Part shown: positions 24,196-36,369 of the stretch, in pieces | Numbering within the stretch: the first letter of the stretch is position 1 | Layout of the letters: each line of letters begins with the position of its first letter | Assembly: GCA_022702705.1 (NCBI GenBank) | Contig: CM040430.1 | Coordinates: 72,409,739-72,473,738 of the forward strand | Direction: 5' to 3' | Length of the DNA stretch: 64,000 nt | Source of the DNA: Papilionanthe hookeriana x Papilionanthe teres | Taxonomy: Eukaryota > Streptophyta > Magnoliopsida > Asparagales > Orchidaceae | The notes under the pieces: generated by a model | Database searches by the model: none | Told to the model about the DNA's origin: nothing | What the model saw: only the letters and a program-made list of their open reading frames with translations | Translations under genes and position numbers: made by a program

Positions 24196-24911
24196 AAAGG
24201 TCTACATTATGTGTGTAATCATTTTAGAAACATTTATTTTTTAAATCGGACTAATCATTGAGTTTTTGTCCAAACGGTTTTCTCGTTGTTTAGTTTCTAA
24301 ATAATTATGGAAGATAAAATTGCATCTCTTGTCTAGATTTTTCTAAGTACTAAAACTGTTTGGTTTTTTCCTTCCTTGTTTTAATTACCTAGAAGGTTTG
24401 TTATGTCATGTGATAGAAAAATTAACTGACATAGAAAGCCCCGCTAATCGTGATGAGCAATGACTATGAATTGATATGAAAAATATATTCAACTAAGAAT
24501 CACATGGCTACCATATTTGTGGTTTACATTGTGTGATATTGTGCTAATTTCGTGTATATGGCAGCCCTCATGTGGAAGAAAACTCCGAAAATTTCAGATA
24601 ATAATTTTAAATATTATGTGCAATTCTTCCAAAGTAAGTTTCCTTTGAAATTGTTCGAAGTGTTTTGGAAAGGTTTTTCACTGAATTTTAGCTCTTTATC
24701 ATTTGTCTTTTACCTTTTGTGCATTAGACGCATCAAGCCGGCAAAGGGAGTGTAGAAAAAGATTTCAAGGAGTACCTGAAGTTTTTCATTGGTAAAATTC
24801 TTATACTTGCACATCTATAGAGAATTTCAGGTGGACTCGACAAAAATATTGGAAACTCACTCAAAAGTTCAATGTAACCATCTATCTTTTCATATTTCGT
24901 ATATAGTTTGC

Positions 24912-25132
24912 TTATACATACAATACGCTTGCCTATACATATCTACCATCCAAAGTTTCATATTTTACACTTACAACACCTTAGTGTCATAAACTTATGC
25001 ATGAAAATGTGTATTCACTTTAAAAAGGTATTTATGGTGGTATTTTAATGTGTTGAGGATTTGAGTGGCAATCATGTAAATATCATTTAGGTGTTGATAT
25101 GTAAGTACATAAGAATTGTTTGTTATGTGATT
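24912..25132. repeat. Foldback MITE family F, copy 1
   Basis: Degenerate copy with inverted halves. The left half has CATATCTACCATCC and ACACTTACAACACCT, the right half GGTGTTGATATGTAAGTACATAAGAATTG. See the family description in the findings. Confidence 0.6.
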
Positions 25133-27519
25133 TTTCGAAGTAATTATTTGACAACATTGAAAATGGAAGAAAGCAAATTGTGCCCTTGTTGAACAAAATA
25201 ATGCAATTTCTAAGCCGACAAATGGACGTCTTTATGTTTCTTTTGATGTTCTTCCTTTGCAAAAAACATGAGTGGCTAACTCAAGCATTTGAACGTTATT
25301 CACATTCAAATTTTCCATCCAATAATATTTATCAAATTGTTACCATAACTTTTTTTAAATAATTGTTTCATATGTTATGGATGAATCGTCTTGATTTGTT
25401 AAAATTGAATGCCATGTCCTTAAAAATGATAAGTTATTTGCCTCGGTGCAAGAATCGTGTTTTTTAATTCAATTTATTCGTTTCGTGGTGACTTCTAAAT
25501 TTCATAGGATGCCTTGCAAGAACCAGTAATGGTTATTCTTAATGAAGAGGCAAATTGATAAGAGAAGAAGACCCATCTTGGCTTAATCATAACTTATTTC
25601 AAGTAAACTAGATGTAATCGAGCTGCAGCTTCATTGATCTTGTAAAGTTTGGGAGGTAGAAAGGTTTTTCTTCATTCTTTATACATGCAACCTTTTTTTC
25701 TCTTTTTTCATTTTCTGATTATTGGCTCTTTTAGGTTCGTATGGTTTGGTGACAGGAAAAACAAAACGAATTCAACATTTGAAAAATTACATGATGGAAG
25801 TGAGTGCTACTCGCTCTATCCTTGTAATTAACCATATCTCGCTCGTCTAGATGATGTAATTCTTCGTTATCTTTTGAACAATAAATATTATTTTGTAAAT
25901 CTTTTATTTTGATTTAAGGTAATAGATTGTGCATTTCTTCGAATACATATGCAAGATTTTTAAGGTGGGTATGATGGTGGATGGAATATGCTTGAAAGAA
26001 TTCGCCTAAAATGCAGTTGGATTTACTCATGTTTGGAAGCACAAAACTAGGAATCCTTGGAAAATGAGAGCATTAGATGATCTACTTAAAGTTTTGGAAA
26101 ATGTGGACTATCAAAGCACATGGTTGATTTGTGTGTGTTCATCTCGTTTTGCTTTAATTTGTTGGTCGAATATTGTTTGTTAAATATATGCGTCAAGGAA
26201 GTAGTAGAAACAAGAAATTTTCTTTAAATTAAACCCGAAACTTTTAAGTTGCTCCAAATCCATCTAACTTTCAGTTTTAACTAAATATGTTCTATACAAT
26301 ACCTAATTATCGAGCATAAATCAGACAAATTTAGTAGTTCGTTTCTTCACTGCCATATAACGCTTTAATATCTACTAGTGCTAGGCACTCTTCATCACCA
26401 ACTCGATGTCAGTATCCATCTTCACAGCAAAGCTGAGGAACACACTGATGTTAGGCATGCTAATAAATGGAAGTTGCAAACAAACATTCTATTTAAAGTT
26501 TAAGTATGCTTCACAGCTTTATGAAGTTCAAACTGTTTTTAAGAAGGACTTTACTTCGTACGGCGAGTTTCTTCTTGAATATTTTATTTTAGATAAAGCG
26601 TTAGGTCAGAAGTTTCCTCCTTTTTTCGTATCTATAGGTGAATCACCTAAGATCTTACATTAACACTTGGTTGTTATACAAAGGGACCAACATCCGTCCT
26701 TTATAATGTCTCGCAGCAAAATTTACAAACTTTGGCAACAAGGTTACTTTTAGGCAGAATAGGTACTTATTATTAGATATTATGTCATTATTTGCATTTT
26801 TTTGGTATATGCTTAACTGATTTTTATTTTATGGGAACCGTTACTTTTTGTCTCTCGTCCGCACACGCATCTCATACTTAAAACACATGGCGATAGAAGG
26901 TTAAGCTATTTCCACCTTATTTTAATAAAATATGCATGTTAAATTACGATGATGTCATTTCGATACATTGATGTGTGGTTGTACTATTGCTTTCAAATTT
27001 TGCAGATCTTTTGATAGTTTGTTTCTTTTTTTCGAAAGATAAGGATCGCTTTCCTTATAAATCTGGCCAAAAAGTGTCATATGGATGTTTGTAATAAAAT
27101 CTGGGATGAAGCCGATGTCATATCTCGCTAGTTTTGATAAGTTTGTCTCTTTGTTCATGCAATCAAAGGTAGATAATAAAGACATACTATTTATGAAGAA
27201 AGCTTCATTACCACTTTCCGATTAATGACTTCTAAGTGTGCTATGTTGGATGATTACCTTCTTCATAGCAATGGAGTTGTTACAATGTCAAATGCATACA
27301 CACCTTCTATTATTTCTATACAAATGGAGCAATTTGTTAGGCAAAACTACCTTATTATTAACACATTGGAAGAAGCTGTTAACGGCCTACAAAAAGGGTC
27401 ATTCCGGATCTATAAAAGAGTTTTTGTTAAATCTTCAAGGAGATTATCGTTGAGGTGTGTTTTTTCCATGCTAACCTCATAATTGAATATGTTCATGTAT
27501 CCTTTAAATAAAAATGTGA

Positions 27520-27787
27520 GATAATATTGCAGAATGTCATCTTAGATGAAGCCTGGCCATATTAAACGCATACCATCCGATTTCCTATTAAGAGGGTATG
27601 TTTTAGATTCGACTTATGGTAAGAAAAAAGTAGAGGTAGATCTAAATAGAATTTAGCTTGTATAAAAAAAAAATTATCTATTAAAATTAAATGAAAATAT
27701 GACAATCAATCGGAAACCATGGAGAAAAAGGATTCATGTAGCCAACCCCACGTAGTGATAAAGTTTTGTTGTTGTTGTTATAGTATT
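27520..27787 (+). mobile_element. RTE-type LINE 3' end with target-site duplication
   Basis: A short 5'-truncated copy ending in the RTE hallmark: RRIHVANPT-like coding end (GGATTCATGTAGCCAACCCC), then ATAAAGTTTTG and (TTG)n. It is flanked by CTTTAAATAAAAATGTGA at 27502-27519 and 27788-27805, a perfect 18-base direct repeat. This matches target-primed reverse transcription of RTE elements. Confidence 0.85.
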
Positions 27788-27805
27788 CTTTAAATAAAAA
27801 TGTGA

Positions 27806-30800
27806 TAATTTCATGCCTACCTCTCAAATTTGCCTATTTAGAGAACGGATGCTGCACTTTCTCGGTCTGTTAAATTTTCACGTAAGTATTGGAAATTCAC
27901 AACAAACTCCATTCATATTTTTTTCTTTTTCATCTAGTTCTCAAAGGTTTGATTGTGAAATTTTAAAGTACATGGGTTTACTAGTTCGTTTTTTTAATTG
28001 ATGATGTTACTGTGCATAGGATGCTTATTGGAATATGAGCATAAAATTTCCCATAAAATTTTTCATTACTTCGATTATCATATTTTGATTTGGCATTTAT
28101 GTACCTTCTTTGTCTCAGAAGATATGGATTCATAAAATGTTGTAGAAATACTTTTCTTTTGTTACCTAAAGATGTGATTACAAATACAATACATCCACAA
28201 AACTCTCTACTGACAGCTTCATGTGCATAATTTACCCATTAAATAACAATGGTATTAATGTCTAAAGATGTTGATTACTCTGATAGTTTAAATCACAAAA
28301 TACTTTTAATTGTTCATGTGTGGCTAGTTTAATTCGAATATAATATTTCTCCCATTTAGTTCATGGACCATACAAAATTGATCCAAAATGATCACTCCCG
28401 CATAAATTATTATACAAAATTGATCACAATTTAGTCTCACGAGTTTACAAAATTAATCCGAATTTAGTACCATTGGATCATTTGGATCTATTATATATGG
28501 TTAAGGGATTAGATTGAGAAATGTGATACCTTGATATCAAATAAAACTACATACACAAGACCTTTAGAAAAGAAGCACCAAGCATTTTGCTACCGTAATG
28601 GAGCATATTCGGGAAAAATCACCCGCATTCATCCCGTGCAAAGTATAATACTAAGAAAAAGCCTATTTTATTGATCAACACCTATCTGATATGGGAAAAT
28701 TAATCAATTTGACTTTGGTAAATTTTCTAAATTATGATTGCCTCATTATTGTTTTGTCTTTCTTGTTATAGATTCGTTTGTGGAGAAAAGTATGCAAAGT
28801 TGTAAAGATAAATTGGAAGGCGATTGACTTTCAATTGTAACTGAAGGTAGATTTTTTTTCCCTTAATTTGACAGGGAAACAAAGAGATGACAGCTTTCAA
28901 CTCTGAGGTGGAAGCACAAACATTCAATGCCTGATGATCACTCATTTAAAAAGCCGAGTACGTATTTCGATGCTTTGAGCGAACACTCAAAGCAATTATT
29001 GTAGCTTTTGGAAAAATTGACCATGCTCACAATGGGATGTCAGTCAACTAGTAATTAATGCTTAAATTATTTGTTGGGAATAAAAAGAATTTGCTGTTAG
29101 TAACACCAAAATGGTTGTTTAGGGAATTTAGGATTTCAAACTCACCATTCAAATCCCTTGTTTTCAAACATTCATAGTCTTAAAAGCAAAACAAGTCGAC
29201 ATTTTTCTACTAATTAGTATATAGGATGATAAAAAGGCTATATAGCATGGTAATGTCTTAGATATCTAAGATGAGAAGATAATATACTTAATGGCCACGA
29301 GGAAGGCATTTTTCAATCAAGCTTCGTTTTAGACATTAAAGAGCTGCAATATAGGTCTTTTGCCAATTTTCGTATAAATTCATCTATGCATTATATTCTA
29401 ATAGTAACTAAGCTGGCTTATTAAAGATGGTGCTCAATTTAAAGTCCGATGAAAAAAGATGAAAAGTGGTTTCAAATAAAAAACACAATCGGTAACCTTT
29501 TTGCCCTTTTCGAGTAATGTTTTGTGTAGATTTTCGAACGCTCTTTATTAGTTCGATGGTTTCAACATTGATATGATAAGAAGATGTTAAGAAAGTAAAA
29601 TTTTAGGGTTTAATCCATATCATAGAGCTAAAAATGAATAAAAATATGTATTAACCATCACATAAATTAAAATATGGCACCTCTTTGCTTCAATTTTGAC
29701 ACAAAGCCTTCACATAAAAACTTTCACAAAAATCACAAAGATATTCTAATCGTGGAGGACTCGCTCGTTTTGATGTGGTCCTTCCTATTCTTTATGTGAT
29801 GCTTCCTAAAAGCCAAAAGAGGAGGGAGAGAGGAGAGGAGGGGACAGAGAAAGAAGAGCGAAGAGTTTGATTAATTTTCTCCTCCTCATTATATTATAAT
29901 CTACTCAAAGGAAAAAAATCTTTGCCCCGCAATAGCTTATAATCGACATATGCATATTAATCTACGTTGCCCCCTTCTTAGCAGCCTCGCTTTCTTCAAT
30001 CCACAATCAACAAATCAATAGTCGTATATCTTTTCAATATAAATAAAACTTAAAAAATTAATGATAACAAAATTTTAAAGTACTTATGTACCCATGAACT
30101 CGCGTGCATCTTTCCAAACAACTCACACAACTTCCCTCTCTCAAAAAAAATGCAAGCATTCAAATGAGCCTAGCTACAATCTAGGCCATTATATCGAGCC
30201 CTTTATGCCCTCACCTAGAAGTGGCAAACAAGCTATCAATGCTTTGCTCCTCGCTTTCTCCAACCCATCAAAAGTCATGTCAAAGCTAAAGCTAAAGCCA
30301 AAGCCAATGCCAAAGCCAAAACCCTAACCCTAGGTAGACTACAATGATCATAATTAGTACTCTCCTTCTTCATGTAGAGAGGACAAAGAAACTAAGAAAA
30401 AAATCCTAAACTAAGAGATAAGTTGCTGCCATTGAACAAAGCCCTCACATTTCCTTTCACCCACTTTGTGCCTTTTTTCTTATTCATCATGGTACAAGAC
30501 CTATACCTTTAAATGACTTAAGGCTCCACAACTACATAGTCTACTAAACTCAAACTCATGTCTTCTTCTTCTTCTTCTACCCCTCCCTTTGCATCCATGT
30601 GTCTGTAGAGTACATATACGGCCACATTCAACCCTATATTATTGGTGACCAAAGGTTAAATTATAAATTACATAATCTTTCCATCCAACATAATTTAAAC
30701 TAAATTTTCATGCTTAATGAGATAAAAATATTAATAACTTCTTAAAATCGATTATTTTGAATGTGGGAAATAAAAAAATTCTTACAAAGATTTTTAAAAT

Positions 30801-31139
30801 ATATTCAATATTTATGTTATATATAATCGATTATTTACATATTACACTTTTTAAAATTTGCATTACACTCTAAATTCGGATTAAGCCACTAATAAGAAAC
30901 TTAATTTCACAATATAGATTAATGTTACCAAAGTGCCGATGGTCTTAACATGCTCCAACCGGCAAGAAATGACCACCAACGCCGCCCCACTTATGCCGCA
31001 CCCGCATGGCCATGCGCATGCTAATGTGGTCACTTATTAGACTCATTGAAAGCTCCACTATAACAGAGCACATGCATGCCACTCTTTCATGAATAAATAA
31101 TGAAGAAAATTGTGAAAGTGGTCATTTTTAGTTTCATGC
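27806..31139. other. Intergenic DNA without a recognised gene
   Basis: AT-rich with no supported coding frame. 30280-30320 is a short run of AAGCTA/AAGCCA-type hexamers followed at about 30319-30333 by AAACCCTAACCCTAG, which has the form of a plant telo-box. 30560-30580 is a (CTT)n run. A GA-rich patch lies at 29815-29860. Confidence 0.5.
30319..30333 (+). promoter_or_regulatory. Telo-box-like element
   Basis: Two CCCTAA-type units after AAA. Such boxes occur in promoters of plant translation and cell-cycle genes, but no gene start is visible here, so it may be chance or a small interstitial telomere motif. Confidence 0.35.
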
Positions 31140-32115
31140 TTATAATTGATACGCCGTCGACAAATTTTCATCACTCGCCGTGTATCTGATGACGGCACGA
31201 AGCTCAAGACAATTCGAGTAAAAAATATTCAAACTTAAATTAAGAGTCATTCGTGAGCTGTGATTTTAGCAAACTTATGGTTAAACCGATCGGCTCACGA
31301 GACTCGACCCAATGGTAACCAAATCGAGCCCCGATTGCCACAACCGTGTTTCGGAAGTCTTTCGAGACACATTTGAAAGATCAAATTGACACGACGACCT
31401 ACGAGTTCATAGTCGAATCAAGCGTTCCCAAGAAGATGAATCCAACGAGCTTAAAAAATCACTCAATTCTCGACATCGTTAAGACACTTTAAATGCCCAT
31501 CAAATATCGATCGATTGCGGAAACCCTGCTGAAATTTCAATCAGTATGGCTCTTATTCATGCATTAATTGCACTTGAAACTCTATAATACAAGCCCATTC
31601 CCCACCCCTCTCATGAAACGAGAGAAGGCTTCGAGAATCGAGGAGAGCTTCGAGGCCAAGGGCACTGCTCTTCGGTAACGAGCCGAAATTCAACATCACT
31701 CTTACCGCCACCAACCACAAACCTCGACCTCCATCGACCGCCGTCGCCAGCCTACGACCCCACCAGCCCGCCATTGTCCACCTCTCGATCGTTGCCGGGG
31801 CCACCACCCCACGGGTCGCCGCGTGCATCTTACCGCCCGTCGCCCCGCTTCCTACAAAAGTTCATCCGCACTTAGAGGTTGTACTCGGAGACTTCAGAGT
31901 ACTCTACCCGCAAGATAAAAGCGTATCAGACCGTAATCTTCGCTATTATGCATCTTTTAATCAAGTCGACCCCGTGGGTTTTTCCCTTCGGATTTTCCTA
32001 TGTAAAAATCCTATATAGTTCTAATGCTGGTTTTCTTTTATCTGAAAAGGCTTCGAATCTTCGGAAGAATGCTAAGATGATAATTCATTAATCTACAACC
32101 GCGAATTTTCTAACA
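31140..32115 (+). repeat. Probable solo LTR of a copia-type element
   Basis: About 1 kb with promoter-like CTATAATAC (near 31581) and a downstream stretch containing CCCGTGGGTTTTTCCCTTC and GGATTTTCCTATGTAAAAATC. That pair is a well-known U5 word combination of plant Ty1/copia LTRs. It ends TTTTCTAACA (about 32107-32115), the usual LTR terminus. The left end is not certain and no internal copia domains are next to it, so a solo LTR is the simplest reading. Confidence 0.6.
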
Positions 32116-34089
32116 CCCATCAATAATAAAAGTATAAAATTTAGTTCTCAGACTCTTTTAATATGGGTCAAATAAATGATGATCAATTTGCGACTCGACA
32201 AACTAAAAGAACTAGTAAGTCATAATTTTATTTACTACATTTTAATGTGAAAATAAATTTCTTCTTTGAGAAACTTTGAAGGTGTTTATAGATTCAATAT
32301 TGATTCTAATTACAATAACTAAATAAAATTTAATAAATTGTATATATTTAAATTATGAAAAAGTCTTCATCCGTGCCACATAATTCTTATATATTTACAT
32401 TTTCACTGCCTTTAGTTTTCATTTTTATATTTATAAAACCTTATCTATACATCAATAACATGAATTTTACATTTAAAAGTTGACCACTAAAAATATTTTC
32501 AAGGATGCGCATTATATAAATATCTAAATTCAGTTTCAAGATACTCAACACATTTTTTTTTTTAATGATTGGTTCACGACATAACTGCCAACGAACCTCT
32601 AGATTTCACAAATTCGTTATGTTTGGGATTGACCCCGCGAGCCAACTAATTCCGTAACCAACTTCATATTCACCTTGCTATAATCATACCCCCGACTTGA
32701 TTATTTTTAATTTATATTAACGAACAAATGCCTTTGAGAGCGGCTAAAGAGACTGCAGACATGTAAATGCATAAGAGTTATGAGGTATATACGTAAAATG
32801 CACCTCAAAGATGCTTTATCTTTTTGATGGGCTAATGGGGGCAAACAACTCTATGGTGCTCATGATTTCATTTTGCCCATAACTTGCAGCAGAACCCAAC
32901 GCAGCACCATCTCTTTCCATTATCATTTCAATCATCTACCTTTTTGACAAATTACATTATTATCTCTTTGAACAGAGCACTATAAATATTTAAAAATTAA
33001 AAAAAAAGTAGCAGTAGATTGATTGAAGGCACTGAAATCCAAGTGGCATTGTGGCGACGCCAGCTATCCGGGGTGGAAGGCCACGTGTCACTTTGACCTG
33101 CACAAAAGTGGGGACTCTCGATCCGTTGACCACCAGCCGCATTAAAACGGCAAAAGCAACTGAATGAAGTGTCACATTCCATTGGCAGGAATTCAAGCTG
33201 GGAAGTGCGTCGGCCAAACGGTCGCGATTCCAGAGCCTGCATCGGTTTTCGGAAGTCAACACAAAGGGTTGATGGAAGTCAAAAGAAAGAGAAATGAGCT
33301 GAGTTATTTGCATGTCATCAACATATTAAACAGTGATGACAAAAGAACGCTGTACGGAACGTTCTCATACGAGTGGAGATAAAAAGAGAAATTTTGAAAA
33401 TATATAAATATATATTATAATTATTGTTTTAAAAGTGCATTTATTATTGAATGATTAAAAAAATAATAATAGTTTGATAGTAATAAACTTTCATAATTGG
33501 TGCTTTAGAATTTTCACATGCATTCAACTTCAAACCTTTATTTACTTATCTTGCACTCTAAAAATTTTAATTTATAAATAATGCACTCGAAACTTTATTC
33601 CCATCATAGCCTCAACAAATTGCCCTACTACGTAAAATTATTCTATAACGACAACACGCGCAACGCCGCGCATGCATCAACAACCACCAAATACCAACGA
33701 ATAACCTCCAGATCACAGATTTCTGTATTATCGATATGCTATTGCATATTATTGGCGTATTATTTCTAATAACAAGCGAATAACCTCCTAATAACGCCCT
33801 AATAACCTCTCGCTATTACCTTCAAATATTTTTTTATTCTAAGATATCACAAATTATCAAGATTATCATTTCTAAATAACGCCGGAATAACTTCATAATA
33901 ACTTCACAATAACTCCGTTAGGCCCATTTTAATGTTATTCAGCGACTATGGTTTATACGGTGTTTATTTCCGATGATACGATTTAACGCCGCGTACGTTA
34001 TCCGTGATAATTTTCCCCACACAGAAGTTATTGCATCCGACAACTCAATGCCTCCCTCATGCTTTTCCAATCCTAGTTAGATCTATATT
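32116..34089. other. Intergenic DNA
   Basis: No gene is supported. 33030-33260 is a GC-richer island with CCACGTGTC (G-box-like) and TTGACC/GTTGACC (W-box-like) words, compatible with a promoter or CpG-rich repeat. Open frames on both strands there overlap each other and show no domains. Confidence 0.4.
33640..33960. repeat. Degenerate short-period repeat with AATAAC core
   Basis: The words AATAACCTCC, AATAACGCC, AATAACCTC, AATAACTTC and AATAACTCC recur about ten times at irregular spacing. Not a clean tandem array. Confidence 0.5.
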
Positions 34090-34336
34090 GGGGAATTTAC
34101 ACATACACATAATTCTCTTTGTATTTACATATGCAGCACCCAAATATTCATATTTATACGCATCAAAACAAATCTTTTAACATTACATCACAAAAACCAC
34201 CATCACTATCATTTTTAAAGTTAAAATACACCTATTTCATGAAGAAATTCATGGCACTACGATGATGGGTAAACATCAAAGTTTGGAGGTTATGTATGCA
34301 AATACTAAAGAATCTTGTGGTGTGAATGTAAATTTC
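34090..34336. repeat. Foldback MITE family F, copy 2
   Basis: Starts GGGGAATTTACACATAC and ends GTGTGAATGTAAATTTC. Internal words TTTACATATGCAGCACCC and its diverged inverse are visible. It lies about 550 bases beyond the eIF5B stop codon. Confidence 0.65.
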
Positions 34337-34789
34337 GCTAAGCTTTTGGCATGCTCCTATCCTTAAGACTAAATTTCAAATTTGATTCACATGTAATTGT
34401 TATAGCAACTAGAAAAGGGAAAGAAAATCATTTTAAGGTGCAAACTAAATTTAAAAAAAAGTACATGTAATTTAACCTTAGTATTTTACAAAAATAAAAT
34501 AATAAATCATGCGAAAATTGAACAACATCTGATCCCCAATCAGGTACTTGCACATTCTCATAAACCCAAAAAGAAAAAAAAAACCTGAAAACAAAATCCA
34601 GGATTTTTTTTTTTAAATTAAGAGAGAAAGGACAGTTAAAAAAAAAAAAAGAAGGGAACATGTGAAGATTATCATGAATTGTTTATGCAGCAGACAATGC
34701 TGGTGTGTGCTCAATGGATGGCCTTGAGCTCTGGTGGATTCATAAGAGTTACCTTTCGCAGTCAAAGGACATAAGTTATTCGGGCTTGA

Positions 34790-34852
34790 ACTGACCTGAC
34801 CTGACCTGACCCAACCCAACCCAACCCAAACCAAATCAACCCGACCCAACAC
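34790..34852. repeat. (CTGAC)n / (CCAAC)n microsatellite
   Basis: Short pyrimidine-rich pentamer repeat, CTGAC units followed by CCAAC units, 40 bases beyond the eIF5B stop and so possibly in its 3' UTR. Confidence 0.85.
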
Positions 34853-34891
34853 GAGGATAAGTTCAGCACCCACTGCAGCTCAATCCTTGAA

Positions 34892-36369
34892 TCAAGGTAT
34901 CTTGAAAACATTCTTTAATTTGACTACTAGCCTCCATTCATCATTGAAATCATCCTAGAAAAAAAATAAAAGGATGCATTTTAATATAAACAATGAAAAG
35001 GGCATGTTGTTCATGTTCATGTCTTGATAATTTAATTAGTCTACAGAATAATAAAATAGCCAAAGGTGCAATTTCTATAAAACTACACTATATGTAGCAT
35101 AGTATGATATCATATAGTATAAAATATAGTATAATACAATATAGGGGACGTCCATACATACCACACTATTATGATGCATTTATATCTAAAAAAAACAGAA
35201 ATTAATATTCAACTACCATCTAACCTTTACATCAAATAAAAATATCACAGTTAATTTTTTTTAAATAAAACATATTTTATGTATATGTTTTAAAGCGATT
35301 ATGACACTAAAATATTATATAAATAAGAGAATATATACATACCACACAATTATTATGCATTTACAAATCTAACAACTAAAGTATGGTATTTATATTTACA
35401 ACACCTTGGCATTAAAAAGTTCAAGGAGAGATTTATTTCACTTTTTTAAAAAGTTAGTGATAGTGGTATTTTTTATGTGATGTCAAATATTTGAGTGTTG
35501 TATAATATGAAAATTTGAGTGTTAGATATGAGAATGTATAAGAATTGTGCGGTTTGTATGTAAATGCCCCTAAAAATAAACATTAGAATTTAGGCATCAG
35601 ATATGTAAAGACATAAGTACTGTGTGGAACGAGGCATTTGCATACGTAGCACACAATTTTTTGTTCAGTGACATAACTCAAGGCTAACTTTCTAGCATTT
35701 ACACACATATCACTCAAATTTTTAATATCACATCAAAAATAATATTATTATCAATTCTTAAAAGTAAAATAAACCTTTTTATGCATAGGTATATAAAACC
35801 TCAAAGTTCTATGCATGTAAATATGAAGGTTTAGGTTTCTGAGATATATGTAACATAAGAATTGTGTGCTACCTATCTAAAGTCTCTATAATATAATGTG
35901 ATATATCACAATATGAGTATATAGAATTACAATAGCATGTTATATTATATTACTACATATGAAAATTGGCTCAGAATACTATGATCGGATTTTGAAGGGA
36001 TGAGTTCAAAGATGATTACCTGTAATTTGTCTTTAGTACATCTATTGATCTTCTTGAGATGTGACTAACGAGCTCATCTTCTATTTCAAAGTCGCCTTCC
36101 AAACATCTTCTGTTGTTCTTTCAGCATTGTTGCTTACTATCTGTGTGTGGGTAAACATGTAAAAGGAGTTCTACTTTTATCTTTAATTTACTTTTAAGCA
36201 TCTAAGAGTTGCTGCAATTACAATAAATAGGGTTGAGGTTTTGTGGTGCACACCTTAATGGCTACTTTTTGATCTTTTGTAGCCACATCAACCTGCTTGT
36301 GGTTTATCTCAATTGAAGCAATTCTTCCTATATCGATGAAGTCTCTCGAAGGGATGCAAATTGTCTGAT
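34892..36369 (-). CDS. eIF5B: eIF5B exons 9-11: domain IV and C-terminus
   Basis: Exon 9 reads TICIPSRDFIDIGRIASIEI, NHKQVDVATKDQKVAIK. Exon 10, after removal of one extra A and one extra G, follows the family SNAEEQQKMFGRHF, IEDELVSHISRRSIDVLKTN. Exon 11 is 63 bases and reads DDFNDEWRLVVKLKNVFKIP then TGA. The C-terminal helix that contacts eIF1A is therefore present. The phase between exons 10 and 11 fits only if one G was lost at the donor (TACAG|GTAATC). Intron 10 carries two foldback MITEs. Confidence 0.85.

Larger units (their letters stand above)
22491..27210 (+). pseudogene. Exon-like stretches of an unrecognised plant gene
   Basis: Several short stretches look like spliced coding sequence. 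One at 22640-22790 has an acceptor-like TATCTACAG, a short frame, and a donor AAAGGTAAG. Others are 24560-24640 (ISDNNFKYYVQFFQSK after GGCAG), 24724-24795 (KGSVEKDFKEYLKFFIG), 25960-26130 (DGICLKEFA, stop, NAVGFTHVWKHKTRNPWKMR, then ALDDLLKVLENVD) and 27045-27130 (INLAKKCHMDVCNKIWDEAD). I do not recognise the family, and cannot show that the pieces belong to one gene. They may be remnants of a decayed gene or of an unknown transposon. Confidence 0.3.

Noticed and set aside
30319..30333. Interstitial telomere
   Set aside because: Only two CCCTAA units. Too short to call a telomeric tract.
33164..33382. 72-codon plus-strand open frame in a GC-richer island
   Set aside because: Overlapped by longer minus-strand frames, no domain, and no splice or promoter arrangement that would favour it.
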